A DNA stretch of 64,000 bases, from positions 24,207,642 to 24,271,641 of the forward strand of contig CM019715.1 of the NCBI GenBank assembly GCA_009760885.1, in the 5' to 3' direction. Position 1 is the first letter of the stretch. Each line of letters starts with the position of its first letter. Origin of the DNA: Achatina immaculata. Lineage: Eukaryota; Mollusca; Gastropoda; Stylommatophora; Achatinidae. Made by a program: the position numbers and the translations under genes. Shown piece by piece: positions 32,090 to 43,645 of this stretch. Under the pieces are notes generated by a model. The model ran no database searches and was not told the origin of the DNA. It worked only from the letters and a program-made list of their open reading frames with translations.

Positions 32090-32640
32090 GAGATTCCTAG
32101 GCCTTTACAGTCAACTCAAATAGCAGAACAGAGAAATAAGCCTGCGGTTCTTCGCCAACAAGCAGCCTCGTAATGGAAAGCATAGCTGTGACATAAGCTC
32201 TGAGCTGGCTCAAGTCACAAAACTACGCGCCTGCATGCATCCTGAGCGACTCGGTGAACATTCAGGCTAGCTCTCTACGGCAACAGTGGCTCGAATCCCT
32301 ACAGATGTCACAGATCTATCAACTGACTTTCATTTTTGTACCAGGTCATGTAAATGTCAAGGGAAATGAAAGAGCTGATCAGCTGGCCGACACTGCTGTC
32401 ATGGAGGAAGGGAAGGCAATGGATCGCGCACACGTCATCAGTCCTGTAATAGAAGATGGTCGAAACAAAGGACTTCACTGACAACTGTGAATCGATGTCG
32501 TTGTCAAGAACGAAGGAGTTTAGGGGGAGAAACTTGCGTGGCGAAAAAGGAACGATCCATCAAGTGCTCCAGACAAATAATCAAACAACAAAGAGCGGGT
32601 GTAATCAGTTACTGCAAGATTAAGAAGATCCATCCTTCCA
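32090..32640 (+). pseudogene. I-like LINE RNase H domain remnant
   Basis: The frame 32,254-32,481 encodes SLRQQWLESLQMSQIYQLTF then FVPGHVNVKGNERADQLAD. In the I-group RNase H domain the PGH histidine and the ADxLA aspartate are conserved and active; both are seen. The upstream catalytic residues are in a decayed frame (32,090-32,250). The domain removes the RNA strand during element copying. No intact protein. Confidence 0.75.
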
Positions 32641-32654
32641 CGCCCTCTTTACCC

Positions 32655-33425
32655 CTGCCTAGGGCATTGGCCATCGACAAGGGCTCTTCATTTATTTCTG
32701 TCCTGGCCTGCTTCTTCTACCTGTTTCCAGGTGTAGTCCATCTTTCTTATCTCTGCTTCAAGACTCTTTTGCAGGGTGTTTCTAGGTCTTCCTTGTTTCC
32801 TCTTACCCTGGGGATTCCAGGTGAGAGTCTGTCTAGTTATATTAGTCGTAGACTTTCGAAGTGCATGGCCTATTCATTTCCAGAATCTTTTCATTATGAT
32901 TTCTTTCACTGTGAGTTGGTTTGTTTTCTACATAGCTCTTCACTGCTGATGTTGTCTGGCCATCTAATCTGAAGTATCTTCCTTAGGCAGGTGTTAACAC
33001 AGATATGCAGTCTCTTGGTACTTTTGGTCGATGCCATCCATTTTTCGATTCATACAACAGGACCGATTTAACATTTGTGTGAAGAGTAAGTTCTGTTGTT
33101 AGAGATGATCCCTTGTCCTTCCATATGTTTCTCAGCTGTAGAAATGATATCCTAGCCTTTCCAATTCCCTCTGTAATATCTGCTTCTGTTCCACCCTCTC
33201 TGTCTGTAATGCTGCCGAGATGTGAATGTGTCTACTTCTTCTAATTTCTTGCTTTCAGAGGTGATTGAATTTGTTTGGTTGTGTTTATTCTAATAATTTT
33301 TGTTTTTTCTTCGTTTATTTTTAGTCCAACATGCACTGATATCGTGGACATCTTGGTGGTCTTTTCTTGCAACTGTTGTTGATTCCGCGTTGATTATATT
33401 ATCTAACTTTGCCTCAGCTAAGAGA
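32655..33425 (-). mobile_element. LINE 3' fragment, minus strand (RTE-group-like)
   Basis: Minus-strand reading, with frame breaks, gives LTWNPQG, then KRKQGRPRNTLQKSL at the C-terminal end and, upstream, RRIGKARISFLQLRNIWK. This is the thumb and C-terminus of a LINE protein. The catalytic palm is missing. It abuts the RNase H LINE fragment. Confidence 0.7.
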
Positions 33426-33521
33426 ACACAGAGGATCATCATCGTGACACAATAATATTCACTTTCAGAAACTAGTACGTGCGAATTAGCAAAGGATGAA
33501 ACTGTAACTTATTTCGTATAG

Positions 33522-33560
33522 TTTGTATGTATGTATGTATGTATGTATGTATGTATGTGG
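33522..33560. repeat. (GTAT)n microsatellite
   Basis: About eight GTAT/TATG units. Confidence 0.9.
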
Positions 33561-33808
33561 GCCTAACTCTGTTGCTAGTCCTGGAAAGCGGCTTCGCTAC
33601 AGGTGGGGGTATGCTCATAACGTGTTCGGCCTTTGACATCGGGATGCGTGTATGTATGCATAGATGTATCAAAATATATACATGCATGTATGTGTATGTT
33701 TGTGATTACGTATGCATGCTATGTGCATGTTTTTACACAACTGTATGTATTTCGTACGCATTTATGTGTGTATACATTTCTTTCAGTCCTTTCTGAAAGT
33801 TACATTAC

Positions 33809-33885
33809 CTTGTAGTTTGAGCTGCTCCAATATCTGATAAAAGAGCAATGAACATAACGACTGTCGTCCATTTTTGTTCACACAT
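33809..33885 (-). CDS. Putative signal-peptide exon (exon 1 of gene 1)
   Basis: A Met codon at 33,885-33,883 in good context (AAAATG) opens 25 codons: a short N-region with one Lys, a hydrophobic core VVMFIALLSDIGAAQ with a plausible cleavage after GAA, then an immediate donor, ACAAG followed by GTAATG (33,808-33,803). The donor leaves two bases of a codon, a phase-2 junction, and the receptor exon at 19,872 accepts phase 2. Strand and order fit exon 1 of that gene. Other exons may lie between. The link rests on phase and position only. Confidence 0.5.
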
Positions 33886-34059
33886 TTTGATATCCCTGAG
33901 CAAACAAAATCAGAAAGCCTACCTAAGTCAACAAACAAAAACATGAATGTTAACAGATTTTGCAAAATGACAGTTATGTTGTTTACTTCTCCGTTAATCC
34001 CACTTTTTACACTGAAGAAACTGTTTTAAATACGGGGAAAAGATATAAAAATGAAGAAA

Positions 34060-34205
34060 GTCTTGTCACAAGTTTTGTTTCACTTTTACTCCCTACATAT
34101 ATCACAAGTTTTGTTTCATTTTTCCTCGCCTACATGTATCACAGGTTTTGTTTCATTTTCCTCGCCTACATATATCACAAGTTTTGTTTCACCTATATAT
34201 ATTCC
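34060..34205. repeat. Short tandem array, about 42 bp x 3-4
   Basis: Units of ATCACAAGTTTTGTTTCA followed by TTTTCCTCGCCTACATATAT with small length changes. Confidence 0.75.
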
Positions 34206-35690
34206 AAACCAACACTTTAACCAAATCTGGGTTAAACTAAGTGTGCCAGTACTTGATATGGACAATACTCCAGGATTAATGAGAATGAAAATAAATGTGC
34301 TTATTTATTTTCATTTTCATTAATATGAGACAGAATATGAGACAGAATACATGCGACATGAGAAATATATCAACACAAAACATTCATATAGGAAACAATT
34401 TTTCTGGAATTGTCAGCAAATATTATGCCTTCTTCTTCTTCTTTGCCGTTTACCTATTTTAGGCCATGCTGAATCTGAAACCGTTTGTCAAGGTAATGAC
34501 CAGTGCATTTTTCCTCCAGGCTAATGTGGATCTTTACAACTTCAGCATCAGCTCCACTACCTCCGATCACAGATGTTTGTGATGTAGATCTGCACTGGCT
34601 ATTCACTTTAACAAGATCCTCCTATGTTCTGAAGTTTGGGTAAAATATCACATTAAAGCCAAGTTGAAAGATACGAAATGCTAGCACAAAGACAATTAAC
34701 TTTGTAAGCGAAACATGGTCTGTTCTTATCTTAGGCAACAACGCCGATCAAACATTAGTAGAAATATTGATCTGTCTAATAGAATACAGCTTTACTGTTG
34801 TGATTAAAATCTCAGATCAATCTGCCTCAGAACACTTGGAAATAAGCAGAAGTTTACCTTATTATTATTATAACAACAGCAACCTACAGATATCATTAGC
34901 AGACTAAAAGCCACTGTAAAAATTTAGAGGAAAGAATAACTTTTGTAAGGATGAAATACAGAGGTACGTTTTGGTTATATAAACAAAACAAAAAATATTG
35001 AAACTGGTAAAATTGTAATACATACCTGAAAAAAAAAGAAATGAAACAACAATGCACACATGAAAAAAGTGTAGAATAAATGTAAAAAGTGCTTAATTTG
35101 TCTAAAAAAAACCAGGAAGATAAAGAAATAAATATTAACGCTTACTCTATATATGACTTACAAACATAAAATAATGCTATTTTACTGAACTTCAATGTAC
35201 TATAGGTTAACTACCACTTCTCAACATTGTCAGATTTTCAAGACTTATCACCTACACAAAAGCTGAGGTCAGACTTGCTATCTAAAACCGGATTCAGCAA
35301 TACTGTGGCAGTCAAAAGATTCATGCGCATGCATGTCCTTCAAAACGTATACCCAGAATATAGAAACTGTTAACGTTTCTTCACAACTGACGTGATAAAG
35401 GAAATGCCGAAGCTTAATCTCTCTCTAAGGTCTGTTTACGTGAGGAACCGGAAAGTTTGTTACCAGGAAGGGAAAATCCAGGTTGATTATAGGCCAGGGG
35501 ACTCCTAATACCTGTGAAGTTTGCTACATCAGACACATAACAGCAAATACTAACAAAACACTGGACAAAAAACTGACACGAGTAAATTTATTTTCATTTT
35601 ACATTATGTTCGTATGTACATTATTATGTTCATTATGTTCATTTGATATTTTCAAATAAGTTTGTTTTTTTAAGTGAAAAAAAAAACTTG
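34206..35690. other. Noncoding stretch
   Basis: No gene recognised. 34,765-34,787 contains ATATTGATCTGTCTAATAGA, which recurs inside the LINE microsatellite at 36,657. Confidence 0.45.
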
Positions 35691-36654
35691 GACTTACTTG
35701 TTTTTCACTTTAGATAATTCACCTGATACTAGCTTGACTGATGTCTCTCAACCGCTAATTGAAGACGTTTTATGGGCAAAAAAGAATCTGAAAAACAGTA
35801 AATCACCAGGATGTCAAGAGATAACAGCTGCACTTATTAAAGAAGGAGGAAAGGAATATGCAACAATATAACATGCACTATGTAAAAAGATATGGCTTTC
35901 AGGAATTTGGCCAAAAGAATGGAAAAGAATTGTATTCATACCACTGCCAAAAAAAGGGTAACTTGAAATTATGCATAAACTACAGAACTGTTGCCCTGAT
36001 TAGTCATGCCAGTAAAATTCTATTCAAAATCATAAAGGATAGACTTCGTAAGAAAATAGAAGAAGAAGTCAATATAGTCCAAGCAGGTTTTAGACAAGGA
36101 AGAGGATCAAGAGATCATATATTCAATATAAGATTATTAATTGAGAAATGCAGAGAGTTTAATGTGAATCTATAATTATCTTTTATTGACTTGAGGGCAT
36201 TTGACTGTGTACACCACCAGAACCTTTGGGAAATAATGGAAAAAATGTGGTTTCCAACACATTTGATACAATTAGCATCTCTGCTGTATCAAGACCAATA
36301 GGCAGCATTGAGAATAAATGTTGAAAAAAAAAACTTGGTTTAGCATAAAACAAGGGGTCCTTCAGGAATGCATATTGTCGCCTTACTTATTTAACTTGTA
36401 TACTGAAAATATAACGAGGAATGTTAGAGAAGATGTAGACAAATAATATTGCGATGCCATAAAATTTGGAGGTTATGAAATACTAGAGATTAGATATGCT
36501 GATGGCACATACTGTCCACAACACAAAAAGGAATGGAAAAACTAATTATGTCAGTCCGTAAGAATAGTGAAGAACAAAACCTCTATCTTAATGCGAATAA
36601 AACAAAATTGATGGCAAATGACAAAAGAAATAAGGCAGCTGAAAAAAAGAATAT

Positions 36655-36674
36655 ATATATTGATCTGTCTAATA

Positions 36675-36711
<37 letters not shown>
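36655..36711. repeat. (AT)n microsatellite within LINE
   Basis: (AT)n with an embedded TTGATCTGTCTAATAGAA. The better LINE copy has only ATATGTATC at this point. Confidence 0.85.
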
Positions 36712-36713
<2 letters not shown>

Positions 36714-37012
36714 TGAGGAAAAATTGGAAGAGGTGGAGAGTTTTGAATATCTTGGATCATTACTAACTAATAATGAAGATACAATGAGGTAAATTAAAAG
36801 GAGGATATCTATCGCTCTTCAGAAAGTAAAACAACGAAAGCTGTGGAGAGGAACAGAACTACAAAAATAAGATTTTTAAAGACATGCATCTTTCCCATCG
36901 CAACATATGCCTATGAGACGTGGACACTTAACAAAACAGCTGAGAAACACATAAATGCCTTTGAATGTAAATGCTACAGAAGAATTCTTCAAATATCACG
37001 GACACTAAAAAT

Positions 37013-37016
37013 GAAG

Positions 37017-37092
<76 letters not shown>
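37013..37092. repeat. (AT)n microsatellite within LINE
   Basis: About 38 AT units, where the better LINE copy reads AAATATATCTATACTAC. Confidence 0.9.
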
Positions 37093-37481
37093 ATACTACA
37101 AGAACTTAATATTGAGGAAGGCTGGCTAGTAAAGTGGATTAAACAGAGAAAACTTAAATATTTTGAACACATTAAACGTAATGATAATTTAGAAAAGACC
37201 ACCTTGGAAGTATACATAGTGGGAAAAAGAGAGGAAGTTGGCTGCAAGACATCGTTGATGATCTACAAATGGAAAAAAGCAGGCCATCTTGCTTACAACC
37301 GAGAGGCCTACAGGAGAGCTGTCAGGGAGGCAAAGTTCCGCAAGCTTGAGTTCTTTAGCGGCCAACGGCAAGTGAAGATCTTCAGTTACAGACTTCAGAC
37401 ACAAACTTCACACCACGAGGGACATGTCCCTCCTGTTGGTCAGACCGAGTATTATGACAGCCTGTTTCTGAGACCTAAGTG

Positions 37482-37835
37482 AAGACAGAATATGTTCTCG
37501 GTCCTGATATCCAATCGGAGACAGAACAACTTCTCGACCCTGTTATCAAAACAGAAACAGAATTTTTTCGGCCATAATATGAAAGCGGAGACAGAACAAG
37601 TTCTCGGTCATGATATCAAATCGGAGACAGAACAGCTTCTCGACAATGTTATCAAAGCGAAAAAAAGATATAAATTCTCAGCCCTGATATCATTGTAGAG
37701 ACAGAATAAGTTCGTGGCCCTGGTATAAAAAAAGGTGACAAAATAAATTCTTGGCCCTGATATAAAAAAGGAGACAGAATAAGTTCTTGGCCCTGATATA
37801 AAAAAGGAGGCAGAACACGTTTTCGATCCTGATTT
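37482..37835. repeat. Minisatellite, about 40 bp x 9
   Basis: Units resemble GGAGACAGAACAAGTTCTCG followed by GCCCTGATATCAAA. Copies diverge strongly, so the array is old. Confidence 0.8.
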
Positions 37836-37849
37836 CTGCTCTCTTATCT

Positions 37850-38270
37850 GCTTTTACTCTCCCTAACTATCTCCATTGTTAGAATATCCAAGATATTCAA
37901 AATTCTCCACAGCTTTGAATATATTCTAACAATGGAGATAAGTTAGGGAGAATAAAAGATCTATTGTTCTTCAAAAGCTAAAACAACTAAAACAGCTGCG
38001 GAGAGGGACAGACAGAGTTACAAAAGTAAGGTTTTTAAGGACACGCATTTTTCCCATCGCAACATACGCCTGTGAGACGTGGCACTTTACAAAACAGCCG
38101 AGAAACAAATAAATGCTTTTCAATGTAAATGTTATAGAGGAGTCCGTCAAATATCAGAAACACAAAAAGAACAAATATATCCAAACTACATGAACTTTAT
38201 ATTGATCAGATAGGTTAATAAAATGATTAAACAGAGAAAACTTAAATATTTTGAACATATTAAACGTTAT
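37850..38270. mobile_element. RTE-like LINE fold-back
   Basis: A minus-strand piece (37,855-37,912) and a plus-strand piece (37,925-38,265) of the same LINE region. Their edges form a nearly perfect inverted repeat: CTCCCTAACTATCTCCATTG at 37,859 pairs with CAATGGAGATAAGTTAGGGA at 37,932. The plus piece continues to a decayed KLKYFEHIKRYE. Confidence 0.75.
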
Positions 38271-38274
38271 GAGA

Positions 38275-38445
38275 TTATTATGATATGATATGATTACTGA
38301 TGTGATGTATAATATGATATATGATATGATGTATGATATTACATATGATATGATACGATACTATACGATATGATATGTTATGGCATGACATGATGTGATG
38401 TTATATGATATGATATGATATGATATTATATGATATGTCGTAGAA
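38275..38445. repeat. GATAT-type simple repeat
   Basis: Imperfect ATGATATGATATG units with ATGTGATGT variants. Confidence 0.85.
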
Positions 38446-38459
38446 CGCATGCCACAAAG

Positions 38460-39917
38460 TATTAGGTGCAAGCAGTGTCTGCTGTGTTATCAGTGAACCA
38501 AAATGCACGGGAAATGTTTGAAACTATTCCCTTGAGCAAATCATCACTGTCCAGGCTCTGCGAGGAAATGGCAGTCCATGCTGGAATGTAATTTGTTTGC
38601 CAGTTGAAAATTAAGAAGTTTGCTCTGCATGACTGATGAATAATGTTTAGGAGATAAAACACCTCAGCTGAGATGGGTTGTGTTAGATATTTGAAAGAAG
38701 ATAAATATAAGAGGTGAACATTTTTTTTATGAATTAAAGAGTTCATTCAAAAAAATGGTATCCCTTTAGAAGACATGGCTTGTGCTACTGATGATGCTCC
38801 TTCCACGGAAGGTAGATACAAAGGATTTGTTGCGTTCTTGAAAGATGCTGTCCCAGAAATAGTTTACGTTCACTGCCTGGTTCATCGACAACTTCTGATT
38901 TTAAAAAATGACAAGACGCTTGTATGAGTCTGTAAATGTCGTTTATAAAGGCATTCACGCGTGTAAAATCTAATGCAGTACAAGACTTTCTCTGTTTCGA
39001 TAATTTTGTGAAGACAGTGATGAAGATTTTACACGCGTATTATTGCGTGCAGAAGTCAGTTGGTTATCGAAGGGTTTTGTTGCTGTGTGTGACAGAGATG
39101 GGACATTTTTCAGTGGCCACAAATTGAAGAAGAGATCACTTCCGCTAAATGTGACCTCTTGATATTCTTGAAAAGCTTAACTTGTTAAATAAACGTGGAA
39201 GACACTGTGACCTTTCAACATATAAAGATATTGTGATGGCATTTCTTGGAGAACTGAAACTGTTACGCAAACAATATTGGACGTCGAGAATTTTTACAGT
39301 TTTCCACTGTGGCATAGTAAGTTCTGAATGAAATGTACCATACCCCTGTAGGGGGACCATTTGAAGAAGATAATTTATAATATGGATATTCCTGTTCATG
39401 ATCTTCGGGCTGAATCTCTTTATATAGTGAATGCTGCTGATGTTGATGTAACAGTGAAAGAACCTCTCTTCAGAACATAGTCATATGGTAAACACTACAG
39501 TCTTCAAAATGTTCCCACAGCTTTGAGAGAATACAAAACAGTTTTCCTGGAATTTTCCATATCGTGTTTGATAGAATCAGTTTTCAGTCGAGTGAGTTGT
39601 TTGTTAACACAAATAAGAACACGTAGTGAGCAGAGGTTATCTTCGCTTATCACTTATCTTTCTGTAGTTTGACATAAAATCTTTTATCACTTCACTAAGT
39701 TTGATCGCATTGACAGAGTAATAAATTACATTAAAACTGTGTGTGTAAATGTGTTGTAAACCGCATTACTAGAAACAGCATAAATAGAACCACACAGACT
39801 GCAGGGCAACATACTGAAAGTGGCTATTTGTTACCAGTTACGGGACCTGGTGGGGGTACCACATAAAATAGAAAAGTAAGAAGGGGGCCACTTGTGAGTA
39901 AAGGCTGAGAAACACTG
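38460..39917 (+). mobile_element. hAT transposon remnant (ZBED5/Charlie-like)
   Basis: A right terminal repeat GGCTGAGAAACACTG at 39,903-39,917 matches the usual CAGTGTTTCTCA hAT end when reversed. The left end was not found. The interior encodes broken pieces of a hAT transposase. Confidence 0.7.
38470..39700 (+). pseudogene. hAT transposase pseudogene
   Basis: Readable pieces: SKSSLSRLCEEMAVHAGM near 38,530; CATDDAPSTEGRYKGFVAFL then VPEIVYVHCLVHRQ near 38,775-38,890 (the CATDGAP region carries a catalytic Asp in this family); a VSWLSKGF-like segment near 39,055; and ESVFSRVSCLLTQIRTR near 39,570-39,625, which is the C-terminal dimerisation region. Numerous stops and frameshifts separate them. 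The enzyme moved DNA by cut and paste; this copy is long dead. Confidence 0.72.
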
Positions 39918-40065
39918 ATTTACATTACAGCATGGACAGTTATCGTCCACACAATGGCGGGATGCCATGTCTGTGAATGGTCGGTGGGTCGCGTTCATTT
40001 TTTCAGCCAATAAATACAAGTAATGATTACAAAAACATAATAAAACTATAAATAATGCCTGTGGC

Positions 40066-40172
40066 ACTATCACAGTACTACGTTACAATGGCACAACAGT
40101 TAGCCAGACTTGATGCTTGTAACACTTACACAGTACTACGTTACAATAGCACAACAGTTAGCCAGACTTGAT
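40066..40172. repeat. Tandem duplication, about 54 bp x 2
   Basis: CACAGTACTACGTTACAATG and GCACAACAGTTAGCCAGACT occur twice in a row, with two or three differences. Confidence 0.85.
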
Positions 40173-40447
40173 GCTCCTTGCTGCTCGAAATTCTTTCGAC
40201 ATCTGGTTACAGACGTAATGAAGCCAGTCCCTGGATGTGATCTACATGGACTTCAGTTATTCGAGTCCTTAGCTGGTTCTTTGTGTGTTTCAGTTTTGAA
40301 AAGAGATGCTCACACAAGCAAGTACTAACGAACCTCTATATCGTTTTGCCATATGATTTACTATGTTGGTACATTCGCGAGATTCAAGCACATATTTCTT
40401 GTGCAACTCCAGTACTTGTAATGTTATGCTCGAACTTCAGATCAAGA

Positions 40448-40620
40448 GCGCCCAAATCATGCTGACTGGAGGCGTGAAACATGGCCAGAGGATACACGCT
40501 TGGGCCAAAAGCTTTAGGGCTCCTATCACTGGAGAGGACTGCGGGCTTTGCCGTGTAGACAGGAATCAGGATCTCATATGACCAACAACCTCGAATGCAG
40601 AGGAAGAAGAAGTAGAATAA
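40448..40620 (+). mobile_element. I-like LINE 3' end fragment
   Basis: Encodes GEDCGLCRVDRNQDLI with a stop, then ends in GAGGAAGAAGAAG. It is the reverse of the sequence at 20,190-20,290, which shares GCAAAGCCCGCAGTCC and the decayed tail. Small remnant. Confidence 0.6.
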
Positions 40621-40724
40621 GATCTTATTGTTGCATCTCAGTAAGTTCCATCATGGTGTCCATTTCCACGTGAAAACACCTGTGTGTGAACAAATGTCAG
40701 AAAAAACAAGAGGAGATATGGCCT

Positions 40725-41052
40725 TTTAAGTCTAATATCACTATAAAAATCAGGAACAGAGCCGATCTTTCAAGTATAATATCACTAGAAAAATCAGGAA
40801 CAGAGCCGACCTTTCAAATATAATATCACTAGAAAAAACAGGAATAGAGCCGACCTTTCAAATATAATATCACTAGAAAAATCAGGAACACAGCCGACCT
40901 TTCAAGCATAATATCACTAGAAAAATCAGGAACAGAGCTGACCTTTCAAGTATAATATCACTAGAAAAATCAGGAACAGAGCTGACCTTTCAATTATAAT
41001 ATCACTAGAAAAATCAGGAACAGAGCCGACCTTTCAAGTATAATATCACTTT
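40725..41052. repeat. Minisatellite, 44 bp x 7-8
   Basis: Unit: TATAATATCACTAGAAAAAT, CAGGAACAGAGCCGACCTTT, CAAG. Copies are very similar, suggesting recent amplification or homogenisation. Confidence 0.9.
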
Positions 41053-41440
41053 GGAATTCCTCCTCTCCAGTTACCCCTACCCCCTTCCTCCGCCCCACAT
41101 CTGTCACAGCCACTGCTACTCTTTCTACACCTTTGTTTACAAACACAACTTTTACAACTCTCAAACGTATATTTTGTCTACTTATTTTTTTTAATAACAT
41201 TGCAGAATTTAGTATCAGTCTTGAAACTGTTACAGACAGGCAAAATAACAACATGGCACCTGAGATTATCAGAGAGAAATACATTCTTCCACCCAGAGCA
41301 AGCATTGAATTTCTGACGCTCAAAGGAGAAGGGGAGGGGAAGGGGCACTCTGAGTAATAACTCCAAGTTGCCTGTGAGCTGACGGTTTAATTTGGCTTCA
41401 GGAGGCTGCAAACATTCCTCCAACATTCAAGTCTACAATA

Positions 41441-42726
41441 CAAGGTCCGATAATTAAGTAATGAGACTAATGACATAAAAAAATAAAATAAACAACAGTT
41501 GAATACATAACCTGTATTTTATTCAAAGTAAGCCCCTTTTGCATTAATACAGCGAGTGGCACGATCTAACAAATACTGGAACGACATCTGCAGTTCTTCT
41601 ATTGGTATGGTCCTTAAACTCTGATTTTGCGGTCCTTTGGATGTCATCAGTATCGTCAGAGAAGCTTCCTTTCAATGGTAACTTTAACTTTGGGAATAGA
41701 AAATAATCGCAGGGAGACAAATTTGGGGAATAGAGTGGATAGTTGAGAACACACACTTGTTTTTGGGCCAAACATTCCTGTACAACTACCGCCCGTTGAG
41801 CAGGTGAATTATCATAAAGAAGGAAAAAAACTGCCAGGTGTTGAATACTCGGATCGGACTCGGAGAATCCTTTTCAATAGGCGTTTCAAAATACATGAAT
41901 AAACTTTGGCAGCGAAGTATGTCCCTCTACAATAAATTATTTGTGAATAACTCATTTGCTGTCGTAGAAGCACATCAACATTGTCTTCACTTTCGACTTT
42001 TGAAGACGAATTTTTGTTTGCCTTTTGGTGATGATGCGTTTAGTTGTGGGATCATAGCGGAAAATCCATGTTTCATCCCCTGCAACAATCAAATTTAAGA
42101 AATGTTCATTTCTGTGACACGTTTTGATGATGTATTTTGTGTACTCAACACGCTGATGTTTTTTGGTCATCAGATAACGAATGTTGTAGAAACCGGCAAG
42201 AGATGTTTTTCTTGCCCAAATCTTCTACTAAAAGTGCGTGAATGGTTTCTCGACTAACACCAAATTCATCTGCCATCATCCTCACAGTCAGACAACGATC
42301 TTCTTGTATCCGTTCTCTTTTTTTTTGCATTGAGTTCCTCATTACGAACTAAAATTAGACGTCCATGTCTAGTTGCATTTTAATCGTTTCCACACAACTT
42401 TTGAATTATGAATACTACCTGAATATCTGTGCACGAGATTATCACCATAAACTTGTCGCATCAATTCAGCTGTCCCAATGGCACTTTTTCGCAGTTTTAA
42501 ACAAAATTTAATGTTAGCTTTTTGCTCCATGCTGATTACGTAGCAATGCACCTCTGACTAGATCAACAAAATGACAACTTGTTTGTCGTCTGCTTATCAG
42601 GCGGCGATGAAAAGTTGCCAGATCATAGATGAAGATTGCCTCTCTGGATTTCATGCTTTGCTTCATAGATGGCATTTTGTCTTGACCATAATAAAATCAG
42701 TCTCGTTACTTAATTGTCGGACCTTG
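41441..42726 (-). mobile_element. Full-length mariner transposon
   Basis: 1,286 bp with 29 bp terminal inverted repeats starting CAAGGTCCGA at both ends (three mismatches), flanked by TA at 41,439-41,440 and 42,727-42,728. The transposase is on the minus strand. Both ends are intact, so it could still be mobilised by a related enzyme if one exists. Confidence 0.93.
41544..42530 (-). pseudogene. Mariner transposase pseudogene, D,D34D type
   Basis: Starts near 42,530 with MEQKANIKFCLKLRKSA (helix-turn-helix), then MADEFGVSRETIHALL (second helix-turn-helix), VAGDETWIFRYDPTTKR (first catalytic Asp), LMCFYDSK, LLYDNSPAQRAVVV (second Asp) and YSPNLSPCDYFLFPKLKLPL (third Asp). I count 34 residues between the second and third Asp, the mariner spacing. 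The frame is broken near 42,350, 42,160 and 41,950. All three catalytic residues survive. Confidence 0.9.
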
Positions 42727-42774
42727 TATTCTAACATTCTTTTGCTATTTGTTTATAGAGGATTTGAGAGTTGC

Positions 42775-42835
42775 CTTATATTCTGATACAGAGAGTTGCC
42801 TTATATTCTGATACAGAGAGTTGCCTTATATCTGA
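42775..42835. repeat. Short tandem array, 25 bp x 3
   Basis: GAGAGTTGCCTTATATTCTG followed by ATACA occurs three times, the last incomplete. Confidence 0.85.
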
Positions 42836-43041
42836 GACAAAACGCAGCCAACACCAGTTGTCTTTGCTCATGGTAGATCAGGTCGTCGTTCCTATTTTCT
42901 ACTGTACTCGGCTTGTCTTGTCTTCCCTCTCCTTCATCATATACCCTGCAGTGTTGGTGGGTCACACAGATTTCTTGATAGGTCTCGGAGATTTGCTTCA
43001 TATAATGGGATACTGAAGGTTTCTATGATTTGCGTGCGTGC

Positions 43042-43077
<36 letters not shown>

Positions 43078-43540
43078 AATTATTAAATTAATCGGTAAGT
43101 TATATTTATACTGTCCATCTCTTGATGTTGTCCTTAATTTTAAACCATGTTCGTTCTTCTGTCCTGAGCGGATTTCATTTTATCTTTTTACACGACTTTC
43201 GAGTGCCGACACACCAGGACATATCTGTAACGAGAAACCATGAAACAAAATCTCTTCTCATTTGAAATGGAGATATGTTTTAACTGGGTCAACGACGGCA
43301 CTCAGAAGTGCAGTACGTTGCCTGAAGAGCTTTATTGTAACAACATTTGTCAAACATGTTCCTGTGCAATCATTTTAAAAACCTGTTTAGATGAACTGTT
43401 ATATCTGTTTACTTCAGAAGTAATTAAGTATCTGTCTGTAATTGTTTGCGAAATCTCTCTTCTACTTATTGTTTGTAGTTGTTTCACAAAATCTCTATTA
43501 TACTAGTCGTTTGTAATTGTTTCATGAAATCTCTATTCTA
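42836..43540. other. Noncoding stretch
   Basis: (GA)n at 43,051-43,076. Repeats of AATTGTTTCA(T/C)GAAATCTCT occur at about 43,440-43,540 and again to 43,710. No gene seen. Confidence 0.5.
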
Positions 43541-43542
<2 letters not shown>

Positions 43543-43581
<39 letters not shown>

Positions 43582-43645
43582 CCTTACGTCCCCAGGGCAC
43601 ATGGGGCTTCCGCAAGGGTTTTCCACAAATGCCTGTCTATTCTCC
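43543..43645 (-). mobile_element. Short LINE tail with (CT)n
   Basis: 43,578-43,640 is the complement of the LINE end at 15,895-15,960 (GGCATTTGTGGAAA, GCCCCATGTGCCCTGGGG). The (CT)n run at 43,543-43,577 sits at its 3' end and may be its tail. Confidence 0.65.

Larger units (their letters stand above)
35700..37345 (+). mobile_element. RTE-like LINE copy, decayed
   Basis: About 85-90% similar by eye to 9,440-10,970. Motifs: KSPGCQEITAALIKEGGKE, NYRTVALISHASKILF, VQAGFRQGRGSRDHIFN. Motif B is QGVLQECILS (Arg and Gly changed), and the catalytic box is altered to YADGTY. AT microsatellites have grown at 36,676-36,711 and 37,013-37,092. The end is YNREAYRRAVREAKFRK, joined to unrelated sequence at about 37,345, without the (ATGA)n tail. 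Confidence 0.85.

Noticed and set aside
33527..33815. Plus-strand Tyr/Val/Cys-rich frames
   Set aside because: Produced by the (GTAT)n microsatellite and overlapping the antisense of the signal exon.
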